Notes under the pieces: model-generated | Told to the model about the DNA's origin: nothing | Seen by the model: only the letters and a program-made list of their open reading frames with translations | The model's database searches: none | Made by a program: the position numbers and the translations under genes | Assembly (NCBI RefSeq): GCF_003860345.1 | Contig: NZ_CP034179.1 | Span: forward strand, 1,844,001 to 1,908,000 | Direction of reading: 5' to 3' | From: Caenibius tardaugens NBRC 16725 | Lineage (GTDB): Bacteria; Pseudomonadota; Alphaproteobacteria; Sphingomonadales; Sphingomonadaceae | Length of the DNA stretch: 64,000 nucleotides | In this document: positions 1-9,288 of the stretch, one piece after another | Position numbering within the stretch: the stretch's first letter is position 1 | How the letters are laid out: the number at the start of each line of letters is the position of its first letter

Positions 1-553
1 CGTAGTCGCGCAGGCGGAACCCCCCGGCTTCGGCGATGTGGGTATAGGCGTAGAGCACGATGTCGGCCAAAGTCACCGAAGTGCCCACGAGCCACGCATG
101 ATCGGCAAGATGCCGATCCATGACCGTCAGCGCATCATCGCCCGCCATTCTTTTCGGAAGCAGTTGATGACGCTGCAACTCGGTCAGATTGCGCTCTCCG
201 ACATAGAGCAGCCAGAACCGCAAGGTCGCGATATTCGGTTCGTGATTGTATTGTTCGAAAAACATCCAGCGCAGCATGTCCGCCCGGTCGAACCGGTCCT
301 GCGGGATCAGCGCGCTGCCTTCTGCGAGATAGAAACACGCCGCGTTGCTTTCGGGGAGATAGCGATCACCGATCTGCAGCACGGGAATGCGTCCGTTCGC
401 ATTGATCTGCGAAAGAAATTCCGGCGTTCGCGTCTCCCCCCGGATGATATCGTAGGACACCCGTTCCAGCGCCTGCCCGAGCAGGGCCGCCGTCAGGCGT
501 ATCTTGTAGCAATTGCCGCTGCGGGCATCTTCATGAAGGACCAGACTCTCCAT
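1..553 (-). CDS. Glutathione S-transferase family protein (3' end outside window)
   Basis: The reading frame runs leftward off the window edge, so about 184 N-terminal residues are visible of a family that is usually 200-230. The first ~80 residues look like the thioredoxin-like GST domain: NGRIPVL contains the cis-proline and ESNAACFYL carries the Glu-Ser pair that holds the glutathione gamma-glutamyl group. The start of the all-helical C-terminal domain follows (LADIVLYAYTHIAEAGG). A GGAGG lies 6 bases before the ATG at 553; a second ATG at 556 is too close to it. The start overlaps the end of the upstream oxidoreductase by about 23 bases, so the two are probably co-transcribed. Glutathione-dependent detoxification is the family role; the substrate is unknown. 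Confidence 0.85.
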   Translation of the reverse strand, partial: MESLVLHEDARSGNCYKIRLTAALLGQALERVSYDIIRGETRTPEFLSQINANGRIPVLQIGDRYLPESNAACFYLAEGSALIPQDRFDRADMLRWMFFEQYNHEPNIATLRFWLLYVGERNLTELQRHQLLPKRMAGDDALTVMDRHLADHAWLVGTSVTLADIVLYAYTHIAEAGGFRLRDY

Positions 554-1556
554 CATCTACCTCCAGAACAATTTTGCCGATGTGATCCCCCGCTTCCATC
601 CGGGCATGGGCGGCGGCGGCTTCCCGCAACGGGAAACGCCGGTCCATGACCGGCCGCAGTTCGCCGTCGGCAACCAAATCCCAGACATTACGCTGAATAT
701 CATCAGCCAGCAGCGTCTTGAAAGCGTCGGAACGGGGGCGCAGTGTGGAACCGGTCAGCGTGTAACGCCGCGTCATCACTTGGGCGAGGTTGATTTCCGC
801 CTTCACTCCGCCCTGCACCGCGATCGTCACATGGCGGCCGTCTTCCGCCAGACACTTGAGATTGCGCGCGACATAATCGCCGCCCACCATGTCGAGCACG
901 AGATTGACCCCCCGCCCATCGGTTAGCGCCTTCACTTCCTCCACGAAGTCATGGGTCCGGTAGTTGACTGCATGCGCCGCACCAATGCGTCGTGCCGCCG
1001 CGCACTTTTCATCGCTACCACACGTAACGATCACATTGATACCAAACAGCTTTCCCAGCATTGACGTCATGGTACCAATACCGCTGGTGCCCCCGTGGAC
1101 CAACATCGTTTCTCCTTGTGTGGCATAGCCGCGTTCGAACACGTTGTGCCACACGGTGAACAGCGTTTCGGGCAATGCCGCCGCCTGATCCAGCGGCAGG
1201 CTTTCGCAAACCGGCAGGCAATGCCCGGCTTTAGCCAGACAATATTCGGCATAGCCGCCGCCCGTCACCAGTGCGCAGACTTCCTGATTGAGCAGTTCTG
1301 GCGGAACCTCGCGTCCCACCGCCACCACTGTGCCGGACACTTCGAGCCCGGGAATCGGCGATGCGCCCGGAGGCGGCGGATAAAGCCCTTGCCGCTGCGC
1401 CACATCCGGCCGGTTCACCCCGGCAAATGCGACTTTGATCAGCACATCTTCCGGCCCCACCTGAGGCACGGCCATATGCACTGGTCGCAACACATCCGCC
1501 CCCCCGGGCGCGTCGAATCCCATCGCCAACATTGTTCGCGGTATTATTCCGGCCAC
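531..1556 (-). CDS. Zinc-independent NAD(P)H quinone oxidoreductase (MDR superfamily, PIG3-like)
   Basis: About 341 residues. It has an N-terminal GroES-like fold (APGGADVL, FAGVNRPDV), then a Rossmann domain with the nucleotide motif HGGTSGIGTM near residue 155 and a C-terminal GKIVLEV strand. The structural and catalytic zinc ligands of alcohol dehydrogenases are absent, as in quinone oxidoreductases and the PIG3-type enzymes that reduce quinones with NADPH. I chose the GTG at 1556 because an AGGGGGG precedes it by about 4 bases and the resulting N terminus (MAGIIPRTML) fits the family; the longer frame begins at a TTG at 1577, and ATGs at 1532 and 1523 are alternatives. It is transcribed with the overlapping GST gene and diverges from the DUF1192 gene. 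Confidence 0.85.
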   Translation of the reverse strand: MAGIIPRTMLAMGFDAPGGADVLRPVHMAVPQVGPEDVLIKVAFAGVNRPDVAQRQGLYPPPPGASPIPGLEVSGTVVAVGREVPPELLNQEVCALVTGGGYAEYCLAKAGHCLPVCESLPLDQAAALPETLFTVWHNVFERGYATQGETMLVHGGTSGIGTMTSMLGKLFGINVIVTCGSDEKCAAARRIGAAHAVNYRTHDFVEEVKALTDGRGVNLVLDMVGGDYVARNLKCLAEDGRHVTIAVQGGVKAEINLAQVMTRRYTLTGSTLRPRSDAFKTLLADDIQRNVWDLVADGELRPVMDRRFPLREAAAAHARMEAGDHIGKIVLEVDDGESGPS

Positions 1557-1665
1557 CAAGCCCCCCTGGTTTCCCAACTATTCCTGTGGCTAAGCCGCCA
1601 CATGGCCCTTGGGTAAACCCCATGTGCATTGACAGCAAGCGTCAGAAGGGAAATGCTGCATTGCA

Positions 1666-1872
1666 ATGGATGAGAACGATCTCCCGAGACGGCGCGGAGA
1701 CGCTGCCACCCAGCTCTCTCTTGAGAGCCTGGACAGTTATTCGCAGGACGAGCTGGATGACCGCATCCATATGCTCGAGACCGAGATCGCACGCGTAAAA
1801 GCCCACCGCGACAAGGCGGCGGCACACAGGCAGGCAGCCGATGCGCTGTTCAGGCCGCGAAATAACGGGTGA
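1666..1872 (+). CDS. DUF1192 family small protein
   Basis: 68 residues. The protein matches the small alphaproteobacterial DUF1192 pattern: an acidic N terminus with the MDENDLPRR type of start, then LSVEEL-like text (LESLDSYSQDELDDRI) and a short amphipathic helix ending in Lys/His/Ala-rich sequence. The helix could form a coiled coil. No function is established for the family, and no enzymatic residues are apparent. It lies between the divergent quinone oxidoreductase and clpA, 114 bases before the latter. Confidence 0.75.
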   Translation: MDENDLPRRRGDAATQLSLESLDSYSQDELDDRIHMLETEIARVKAHRDKAAAHRQAADALFRPRNNG

Positions 1873-1986
1873 TGAATACCGCCTCTCCTTTTTTTGGCGA
1901 TGGCGCACCATATAGGTTTCAACAGTCCCGTCCCGACACCTCTCCCGGTCGAGGGACAGTCATTTCCTCTAGCGAAAGGCCCCTAG

Positions 1987-4368
1987 ATGCCCAGTTTCGC
2001 CGCAAATCTGGAAAAGACGCTCCACAACGCGCTCGCCAATGCCGCTGACCGGAGCCATGAATATGCGACGCTCGAACACCTCCTGCTCGCCCTGATCGAT
2101 GATCCCGATGCCGCCGAAGTGATGACCGCCTGCGGCGTGGATCTCGGCGATCTTGGCGATGTCGTGCGGCAGTATCTCGATCAGGAATACCAGTCTCTCA
2201 AAACCGGAGACAGCGCCGACCCACAGCCAACCGCAGGTTTTCAGCGCGTGATCCAGCGCGCGATCCTGCATGTCCAGTCATCCGGCAAGGACACCGTAAC
2301 CGGCGCCAATGTGCTCGTCGCGCTGTTCTCCGAACGGGACAGCTACGCCGTCTATTTCCTGCAGCAGCAGGATATGAGCCGACTCGATGCGGTCAGCTTC
2401 ATCAGCCATGGCATCGGCAAGGGCGGTCGTCAGGTCGACAACCGTTCCACCGGCGGGACGGAAGAACCCACGCAGGCGGAAGAGAAAACCGAAAGCAAAT
2501 CCTCGGGCAAGGATTCGGCGCTCGATCAGTTCACCGTCAATCTCAACGAGAAGGCGCTGGCTGGGAAGGTCGATCCGCTGATCGGGCGTGGTCCGGAAGT
2601 GGATCGCACGATCCAGATCCTGTGCCGCCGGTCCAAGAACAACCCGCTTTATGTGGGCGATCCAGGCGTGGGCAAGACCGCGATTGCCGAAGGGCTGGCG
2701 CGCAAGATCGTCGAAGGCGATGTGCCGGAAGTCCTGCGCGATGCCGTTATCTATTCGCTCGATATGGGCTCCCTGCTGGCGGGCACCCGTTATCGCGGCG
2801 ATTTTGAGGAGCGGCTGAAACAGGTCGTGTCCGAACTGGAAAAGATGCCCGACGCAGTGCTGTTCATCGATGAAATCCATACGGTGATCGGGGCCGGGGC
2901 AACCAGCGGCGGCGCGATGGATGCATCCAACCTGCTCAAGCCTGCGCTTTCGGGCGGGACGATCCGCTGCATCGGTTCGACCACGTACAAGGAGTTCCGC
3001 AATCACTTCGAGAAGGATCGCGCGCTGTTGCGCCGGTTCCAGAAGATCGATGTGAACGAACCCACGATCGAGGACACGATCAAGATCCTGCGCGGATTGC
3101 GCACGGCGTTCGAGGAACATCACAAGGTCAAATACACCCCCGATGCGATCAAGACCGCGGTGGAATTGTCCGCCCGCTACATCAACGATCGCAAGCTGCC
3201 GGACAAGGCGATCGACGTGATCGACGAAGTCGGCGCGATGCAGATGCTGGTCCCCCCCAGCCGCCGGAAGAAAACCATCACCGCCCGCGAAATCGAGGCC
3301 GTGATTGCGACAATGGCGCGCATCCCGCCCAAATCCGTGTCGACCGACGACAAGAAAGCGCTCGAACATCTCGATCGCGATCTCAAGCGGGTGGTTTACG
3401 GGCAGGACAAGGCCATCGAACTGCTGGCCAGTGCGATGAAGCTGAGCCGCGCCGGTCTGCGTGATCCGGACAAGCCGATCGGCAGCTTCCTGTTTTCCGG
3501 CCCCACGGGTGTCGGCAAGACCGAAGTGGCGCGTCAGCTCGCCTCGATCATGGGCATCGAACTGAAACGCTTCGACATGTCGGAATATATGGAGCGCCAC
3601 AGTGTGTCCCGTCTGATCGGCGCGCCTCCGGGCTATGTCGGTTACGATCAGGGTGGCCTGCTGACCGATGCCATCGACCAGCATCCGCATTGCGTGCTGC
3701 TGCTCGATGAAATCGAGAAGGCACATCCCGATCTGTTCAACATCCTGCTGCAAGTCATGGATAACGGTCGCCTGACCGATCATCATGGCAAGACCGTGGA
3801 TTTCCGGAATGTCGTTCTCATCATGACGACCAATGCCGGGGCATCCGATATGGCGCGTCAGGGCATCGGCTTCGGGGATGTGTCGAAAGAAGATGCGGGC
3901 GACGAAGCGGTGAAGCGGATGTTCAGCCCCGAATTCCGCAACCGTCTGGATGCCATTGTTCCCTTTGCCTATCTCGGCACGGAAACGGTCAGCCGGGTGG
4001 TGGACAAGTTCATCCTCCAGCTCGAACTCCAGCTGGCGGAACAGAATGTCCATATCCAGTTCGACGGCGACGCCCGCGAATGGCTGTCGAAGCGCGGTTA
4101 CGACAAACTCTATGGCGCGCGTCCGATGGGCCGACTGATCCAGGAGAAGGTCAAGCAGCCGCTCGCGGAAGAACTGCTGTTCGGCAAGCTGGCGCACGGC
4201 GGCGAGGTCCATGTGAGCATCAAGGACGACAAGCTCGCCTTTGAACTCACACCGGCACCGCCCAAAGTCAGCAAGCCGAAGAAGAAATCGGCATCGAAGA
4301 AGCCTTCGGCAAAAACGGACGACGCCCCTGACAGCGGTCAGGATGAGCCTTTCGACAACGAAAAGTAA
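1987..4368 (+). CDS. clpA: ATP-dependent Clp protease ATP-binding subunit ClpA
   Basis: 793 residues. ClpA is the AAA+ unfoldase that feeds substrates, including N-end-rule proteins delivered by ClpS, into the ClpP peptidase. Visible parts are the Clp N domain (about 1-140), AAA module 1 with Walker A GDPGVGKT near 223 and Walker B VLFIDEIHT, and AAA module 2 with SGPTGVGKTE near 503 and VLLLDEIEKAHP. The ClpP-docking loop GIGFGD is near 626 and distinguishes ClpA from ClpB. The protein ends in a Lys/Ser-rich then acidic tail of about 35 residues beyond the usual ClpA length. No clpS lies next to it in this window, although the two are often adjacent in proteobacteria. A strong terminator follows at 4389. 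Confidence 0.97.
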   Translation: MPSFAANLEKTLHNALANAADRSHEYATLEHLLLALIDDPDAAEVMTACGVDLGDLGDVVRQYLDQEYQSLKTGDSADPQPTAGFQRVIQRAILHVQSSGKDTVTGANVLVALFSERDSYAVYFLQQQDMSRLDAVSFISHGIGKGGRQVDNRSTGGTEEPTQAEEKTESKSSGKDSALDQFTVNLNEKALAGKVDPLIGRGPEVDRTIQILCRRSKNNPLYVGDPGVGKTAIAEGLARKIVEGDVPEVLRDAVIYSLDMGSLLAGTRYRGDFEERLKQVVSELEKMPDAVLFIDEIHTVIGAGATSGGAMDASNLLKPALSGGTIRCIGSTTYKEFRNHFEKDRALLRRFQKIDVNEPTIEDTIKILRGLRTAFEEHHKVKYTPDAIKTAVELSARYINDRKLPDKAIDVIDEVGAMQMLVPPSRRKKTITAREIEAVIATMARIPPKSVSTDDKKALEHLDRDLKRVVYGQDKAIELLASAMKLSRAGLRDPDKPIGSFLFSGPTGVGKTEVARQLASIMGIELKRFDMSEYMERHSVSRLIGAPPGYVGYDQGGLLTDAIDQHPHCVLLLDEIEKAHPDLFNILLQVMDNGRLTDHHGKTVDFRNVVLIMTTNAGASDMARQGIGFGDVSKEDAGDEAVKRMFSPEFRNRLDAIVPFAYLGTETVSRVVDKFILQLELQLAEQNVHIQFDGDAREWLSKRGYDKLYGARPMGRLIQEKVKQPLAEELLFGKLAHGGEVHVSIKDDKLAFELTPAPPKVSKPKKKSASKKPSAKTDDAPDSGQDEPFDNEK

Positions 4369-4388
4369 GCGCACAGTCCCACAAATGC

Positions 4389-4428
4389 GATCCGGGCGGC
4401 TCATCCCAGAGCCGCCCGGATCTTTTTA
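4389..4428 (+). terminator. Rho-independent terminator of clpA
   Basis: A perfect 14-base-pair stem (4389-4402 with 4409-4422), 6-base loop, followed by TTTTTA. It starts 21 bases after the clpA stop codon. Confidence 0.9.
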
Positions 4429-4528
4429 TCCTCATCGGGCGACTGCCGCGATTTGCGGCAGATCAAGGAATTGTCCTGATCGGCTGGCTACAGAAGAATT
4501 GTATTATTGCGATTTGGTGAGGATTCTT

Positions 4529-4927
4529 ATGGCCAGTCAGGCACAGACCCCGGCGACCCCCTACGATCTGATCGGTGGCCATCCCACGCTACAGCGCGTT
4601 GTGGAGCGGTTCTATGATCTTATGGAGCAGGACCCCGCCTATGCCGAACTGCGGGCACTGCACGCCCCCGAACTGGCACCGATGCGCCATTCACTGACCG
4701 GGTTTCTCGCCGCGTGGTCGGGCGGCCCGCGCGACTGGCACACCGAAAACCCCGGCAAGTGCATGATGAGCGCGCATAAAGGCATCGCCATTTCCGCTGC
4801 CGTGGCGGAACAATGGGCCGATGCCATGACCCGCGCCATAGCCGATGCCGACCTGCCGCATGCGGATCTCAGCGCAGAAATGACAGAACTTCTCGCCCGT
4901 ATGGCGCGAAGCATGGCACGTAACTGA
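4529..4927 (+). CDS. Group II truncated haemoglobin
   Basis: 132 residues, the normal size for a 2-over-2 globin. The N-terminal LIGGHPTLQRVVERFYDLM, then ALHAPELAPMRHSLTGFLA and WSGGPRDW match group II truncated globins, and SAHKGI supplies the proximal haem-ligating histidine. Such globins bind O2 or NO and are linked to oxidative or nitrosative stress; the exact role here is unknown. I use the ATG at 4529 because GGTGAGGA lies 5 bases upstream and the globin homology starts there; a longer open frame upstream overlaps the clpA terminator and is not coding. It stands alone and converges with the DUF167 gene. Confidence 0.88.
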   Translation: MASQAQTPATPYDLIGGHPTLQRVVERFYDLMEQDPAYAELRALHAPELAPMRHSLTGFLAAWSGGPRDWHTENPGKCMMSAHKGIAISAAVAEQWADAMTRAIADADLPHADLSAEMTELLARMARSMARN

Positions 4928-4994
4928 CAGAACCAGGCTGACAGAACCGGGCTGATGGGGCTGGTTGATCGGGGCGGATAGTCCGCCCGATCAA
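4924..4994. other. Short tandem repeat and hairpin between convergent genes
   Basis: Just after the globin stop the unit CTGACAGAACC(A/G)GG occurs twice in tandem. It is followed by an inverted repeat (4965-4978 with 4982-4994, one bulged G, 3-base loop) whose far arm contains the stop codon of the DUF167 gene. No T tract follows on either strand, so it may be a weak or Rho-assisted bidirectional end rather than an intrinsic terminator. Confidence 0.5.
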
Positions 4995-5272
4995 TCGCCG
5001 AGTTGGACGAGCTTGTCGCGCGAAGTTGCGCCGCGCAACATTTTTACGTGCGAAGGGGCGATCCCCAGTGCCGCAGCCAGCGTGGCCAGGACCGCGCTAT
5101 TCGCTTCTCCATCCTTGGGCTTCGCACGCACTTTTATCACGACCCGGCCATCGGCAATATCGATCCCCTCGCTGCGGGCGCCGGGGGTAACCCGCACGGC
5201 CAGTCGCCCCTCCCCATCGGCCAGTGCGCGAATAGCCTCCGCCGGTGGAAAGTCAGCCCGGAGGCGCGCCAC
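4991..5272 (-). CDS. DUF167 (YggU/UPF0235) family protein
   Basis: 93 residues covering the whole YggU fold: RLAVRVTPGARSEGI, then VVIKVRAKPKDGEANSAV and a final VKMLRGATSRDKLVQ strand. The PKDGEAN motif is the family signature. No biochemical function is established. It begins with GTG two bases after the stop of the gamma-carbonic anhydrase gene, so it is the last gene of the leftward hemB-GNAT-carbonic anhydrase cluster. Confidence 0.85.
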   Translation of the reverse strand: MARLRADFPPAEAIRALADGEGRLAVRVTPGARSEGIDIADGRVVIKVRAKPKDGEANSAVLATLAAALGIAPSHVKMLRGATSRDKLVQLGD

Positions 5273-5274
5273 GG

Positions 5275-5880
5275 CTAGACTCCGGCTTCGCCACCCGCAT
5301 CCGCGATCGCAGCCAGATGCGCGCGCCCATTTTCCACATAACGGGCAACACCGGCCTGCATATCCACCAAAGCCTCATCAGGCAGATCCCGCGCATATTT
5401 CGCGGGGCGGCCCATCCATAGCTGGCGCGCGCCGATGGTTTTTCCGGGAGAAAGCATGGCACCCGCAGCCAGCATGCCGTCGCTTTCAATCACGCAGCCG
5501 TTCATCACTGTGGCGCTCAGGCCCACGAAAGCCCGATCATGCAGCGTGCAGCCGTGCAACATCGCCAGATGCCCAACCAGCACATCATCGCCGATCGTGG
5601 TCGGAAAGCCATGCGGTTCGTGCGCTTCCGGCCCATCGCAATGAATGACCGTGCCATCCTGGATATTGCTGCGCGCGCCGATCACGATCCGGTTCACATC
5701 GCCCCGCAGCACGCAATTGTACCAGATGCTGGCATCGGGGCCGATTTCCACGTCCCCGATTATACGCACACCGGGTGCGATGAAGGCTGTATCGTGGATG
5801 CGCGGCGTTTTGCCATGAAACGGCAGGATGGTTGCACCGGGCCGCTGGGCAAGCTCCGCGCCAAACCGCTGGGTAGTCAT
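5275..5880 (-). CDS. Gamma-class carbonic anhydrase family protein
   Basis: 201 residues. The left-handed beta-helix hexapeptide repeats are clear (for example IGDVEIGPDASIWYNCVLRG, and IGARSNIQDGTVIHC). The three zinc histidines are visible in AHEPHG and VGHLAMLHGC, which matches the YrdA/CaiE subgroup of gamma carbonic anhydrases. Proteins of this subgroup are trimers; some hydrate CO2 and some have other acyl-related roles, so the activity is not certain. It lies downstream of the GNAT gene and 2 bases upstream of the DUF167 gene. Confidence 0.87.
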   Translation of the reverse strand: MTTQRFGAELAQRPGATILPFHGKTPRIHDTAFIAPGVRIIGDVEIGPDASIWYNCVLRGDVNRIVIGARSNIQDGTVIHCDGPEAHEPHGFPTTIGDDVLVGHLAMLHGCTLHDRAFVGLSATVMNGCVIESDGMLAAGAMLSPGKTIGARQLWMGRPAKYARDLPDEALVDMQAGVARYVENGRAHLAAIADAGGEAGV

Positions 5881-5890
5881 GATCGGAACC

Positions 5891-7499
<1,609 letters not shown>

Positions 7500-7517
7500 T
7501 CAATCAGGCGGATTGTC

Positions 7518-9140
7518 TCAGCCCTGCGGTTTTACGCGGGCCACCCGATCGATCTCACGCGTGGGTTCGTCCAAAGCCGCCGTTCTGGTCGGTGCGAGGC
7601 TTTCCAGTGCCGCGCCCGAAGCAACGCTTTTCAGCGATGCCAGCCGGGCCCGGAATGCCGCCAGTTCCTGACCTGACAACTGCGCGCGCGTAACAAACTG
7701 GACGCTGGCCGGATTCACCGCCCGCCCGCCGCGATACATTTCATAATGCAAATGCGGCCCGGTGGAGAGCCCGGTCGACCCGACATAGCCAATCACCTGT
7801 CCGCGCCGGACCTGCGCACCCGATGACACCGCAAAGCGGCTGAGATGCGCATACCCCGTGCCAAGACCACCGCCATGTTCAAGCCTGATATAGTTGCCGT
7901 GACCACCATGCCGCCCGGCATAGGTCACCCGGCCATCGGTGACGGCATAGACCGGTGCGCCATAGCCTGCCTTGAAATCGAGGCCTTTGTGCATGCGCGC
8001 AAAACCCAGAATCGGATGACGCCGCATGCCAAACGGCGATCCTATCCGCCCGTTGACCGGCGCCAGTAGCCCGCTGCGCGATTCGCCAACGCCCGATGCC
8101 TCGAAGAACTGGCCATTCGCCCCCCAGCGCAGCAGTTGCGCCCTGGGTTTGCCACCGCGTTCAAGCCCCGCATAGAGCAGGTCACCAGCCTGGGCCTCCC
8201 CGGTTTCGGCGCGTTTGTAGGCCACGATAATATCGAAGGTATCACCGGCCGCGAGTTCACCGTCAAAACTGCCATTGGTGGCCAATGTGCGCAGATATTG
8301 CTGCACCGCATGCGCGGGCACGCCGGCATTGCGGGCGGAACGATAGAGGCTGGGCCCGACAATCCCCCTGACACGCAGGGGCGTGGCATCCACCCTGATC
8401 TGCCGGGGCACCAGCACCAGACCGCTATCCCGACGATCAATGGCGACTTCCAGATCGAAACGCGCGCGAAACGAGAGCGATTCGAGCGGCCGTGCCTCAT
8501 CTGTGCCGGTTCTGCGGCCCAGCACGAGATCAACGCGGGTGCCCGACGCGATATCGCCGGGTGATATCGCCCCGGCTATCATGCCGTTGACCCGCGCGGC
8601 TTCACCGGCACCAACCCCGGCACGCTGCAGCATGCGGCTGAAACTGTCACCCGGAGCCAATGTCGCAACCATTTCAACGCGCGGTCGTTCCGGCGCGGCG
8701 TGCAACGGGGTGACAGCCTGTGTCGCCCCCATGTGTCGGCCGCTGTCCGCACCTAGCGCGAGCGGCATGATCATCTGGCTGCGGAATTCATCCCGCGCCG
8801 CCGGGTCGATTGTCATGGCCGGGGCCGCTTCCAACGGTGCGAAATCGGGCCAGAACGCCAGCGCCACGGCCGTAAGGCCCAGCAATGTCCCAGCCCCGCG
8901 AAACCACCGTGCGCTGCCGATATCTTCGGCAAGATCCGGAGCCAGATCGAGCGCCTGCGCCCGTTGCCATGCCGCTTCTTTCCACGCTGCGAAACGTTCC
9001 GCATAGGAACAGATCCGGTTGTGGACGAACAGTTCAGGCTCGCCCAGCATCTGCGCATGAGTCAGCGCAGCAGCGCCCACACCTGGGCCGCCCCTGTCAC
9101 CGGCTTCGTATCCAGAAAAATGTTCGCGCGATTTGAACAA
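7518..9140 (-). CDS. LytM/M23-family metallopeptidase, membrane-anchored
   Basis: 540 residues. A cytoplasmic N-terminal stretch of ~75 residues precedes one hydrophobic segment (GTLLGLTAVALAFWPDFAP), so the rest is probably periplasmic. A LysM-like or OapA-like middle region is followed by the M23 domain with the zinc ligands in MHKGLDF (near 383) and GPHLHYEMYRGG (near 463), both intact. M23 enzymes cut peptide cross-bridges of peptidoglycan. The C terminus is a short Ala/Thr-rich tail. The start at 9140 is not supported by a clear ribosome site, and the N terminus could be shorter. It is separate from hemB (43-52 bases) and diverges from the helicase gene. Confidence 0.87.
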   Translation of the reverse strand: MFKSREHFSGYEAGDRGGPGVGAAALTHAQMLGEPELFVHNRICSYAERFAAWKEAAWQRAQALDLAPDLAEDIGSARWFRGAGTLLGLTAVALAFWPDFAPLEAAPAMTIDPAARDEFRSQMIMPLALGADSGRHMGATQAVTPLHAAPERPRVEMVATLAPGDSFSRMLQRAGVGAGEAARVNGMIAGAISPGDIASGTRVDLVLGRRTGTDEARPLESLSFRARFDLEVAIDRRDSGLVLVPRQIRVDATPLRVRGIVGPSLYRSARNAGVPAHAVQQYLRTLATNGSFDGELAAGDTFDIIVAYKRAETGEAQAGDLLYAGLERGGKPRAQLLRWGANGQFFEASGVGESRSGLLAPVNGRIGSPFGMRRHPILGFARMHKGLDFKAGYGAPVYAVTDGRVTYAGRHGGHGNYIRLEHGGGLGTGYAHLSRFAVSSGAQVRRGQVIGYVGSTGLSTGPHLHYEMYRGGRAVNPASVQFVTRAQLSGQELAAFRARLASLKSVASGAALESLAPTRTAALDEPTREIDRVARVKPQG

Positions 9141-9288
9141 GCGCGCCCTCCGTTGGCAACCTGCGATCTATCCGGCAGGCTGCGTGTCGATCCCGGCAAC
9201 CCATCTGGCGGAAAACACTGCCACTCCAAAGTTAATAAGCTCCTAAGCAAGATCAGTTGCGCACCCGTCGCGGTGGGATGAAGCAGCG

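Noticed and set aside
38-649. 203-codon plus-strand frame at the window start
   Set aside because: It is antisense to the GST gene, whose protein motifs are clear on the minus strand.
2278-4404. Long 708-codon frame on the minus strand over clpA
   Set aside because: It is the antisense shadow of clpA in GC-rich DNA; the protein has no recognisable domain.
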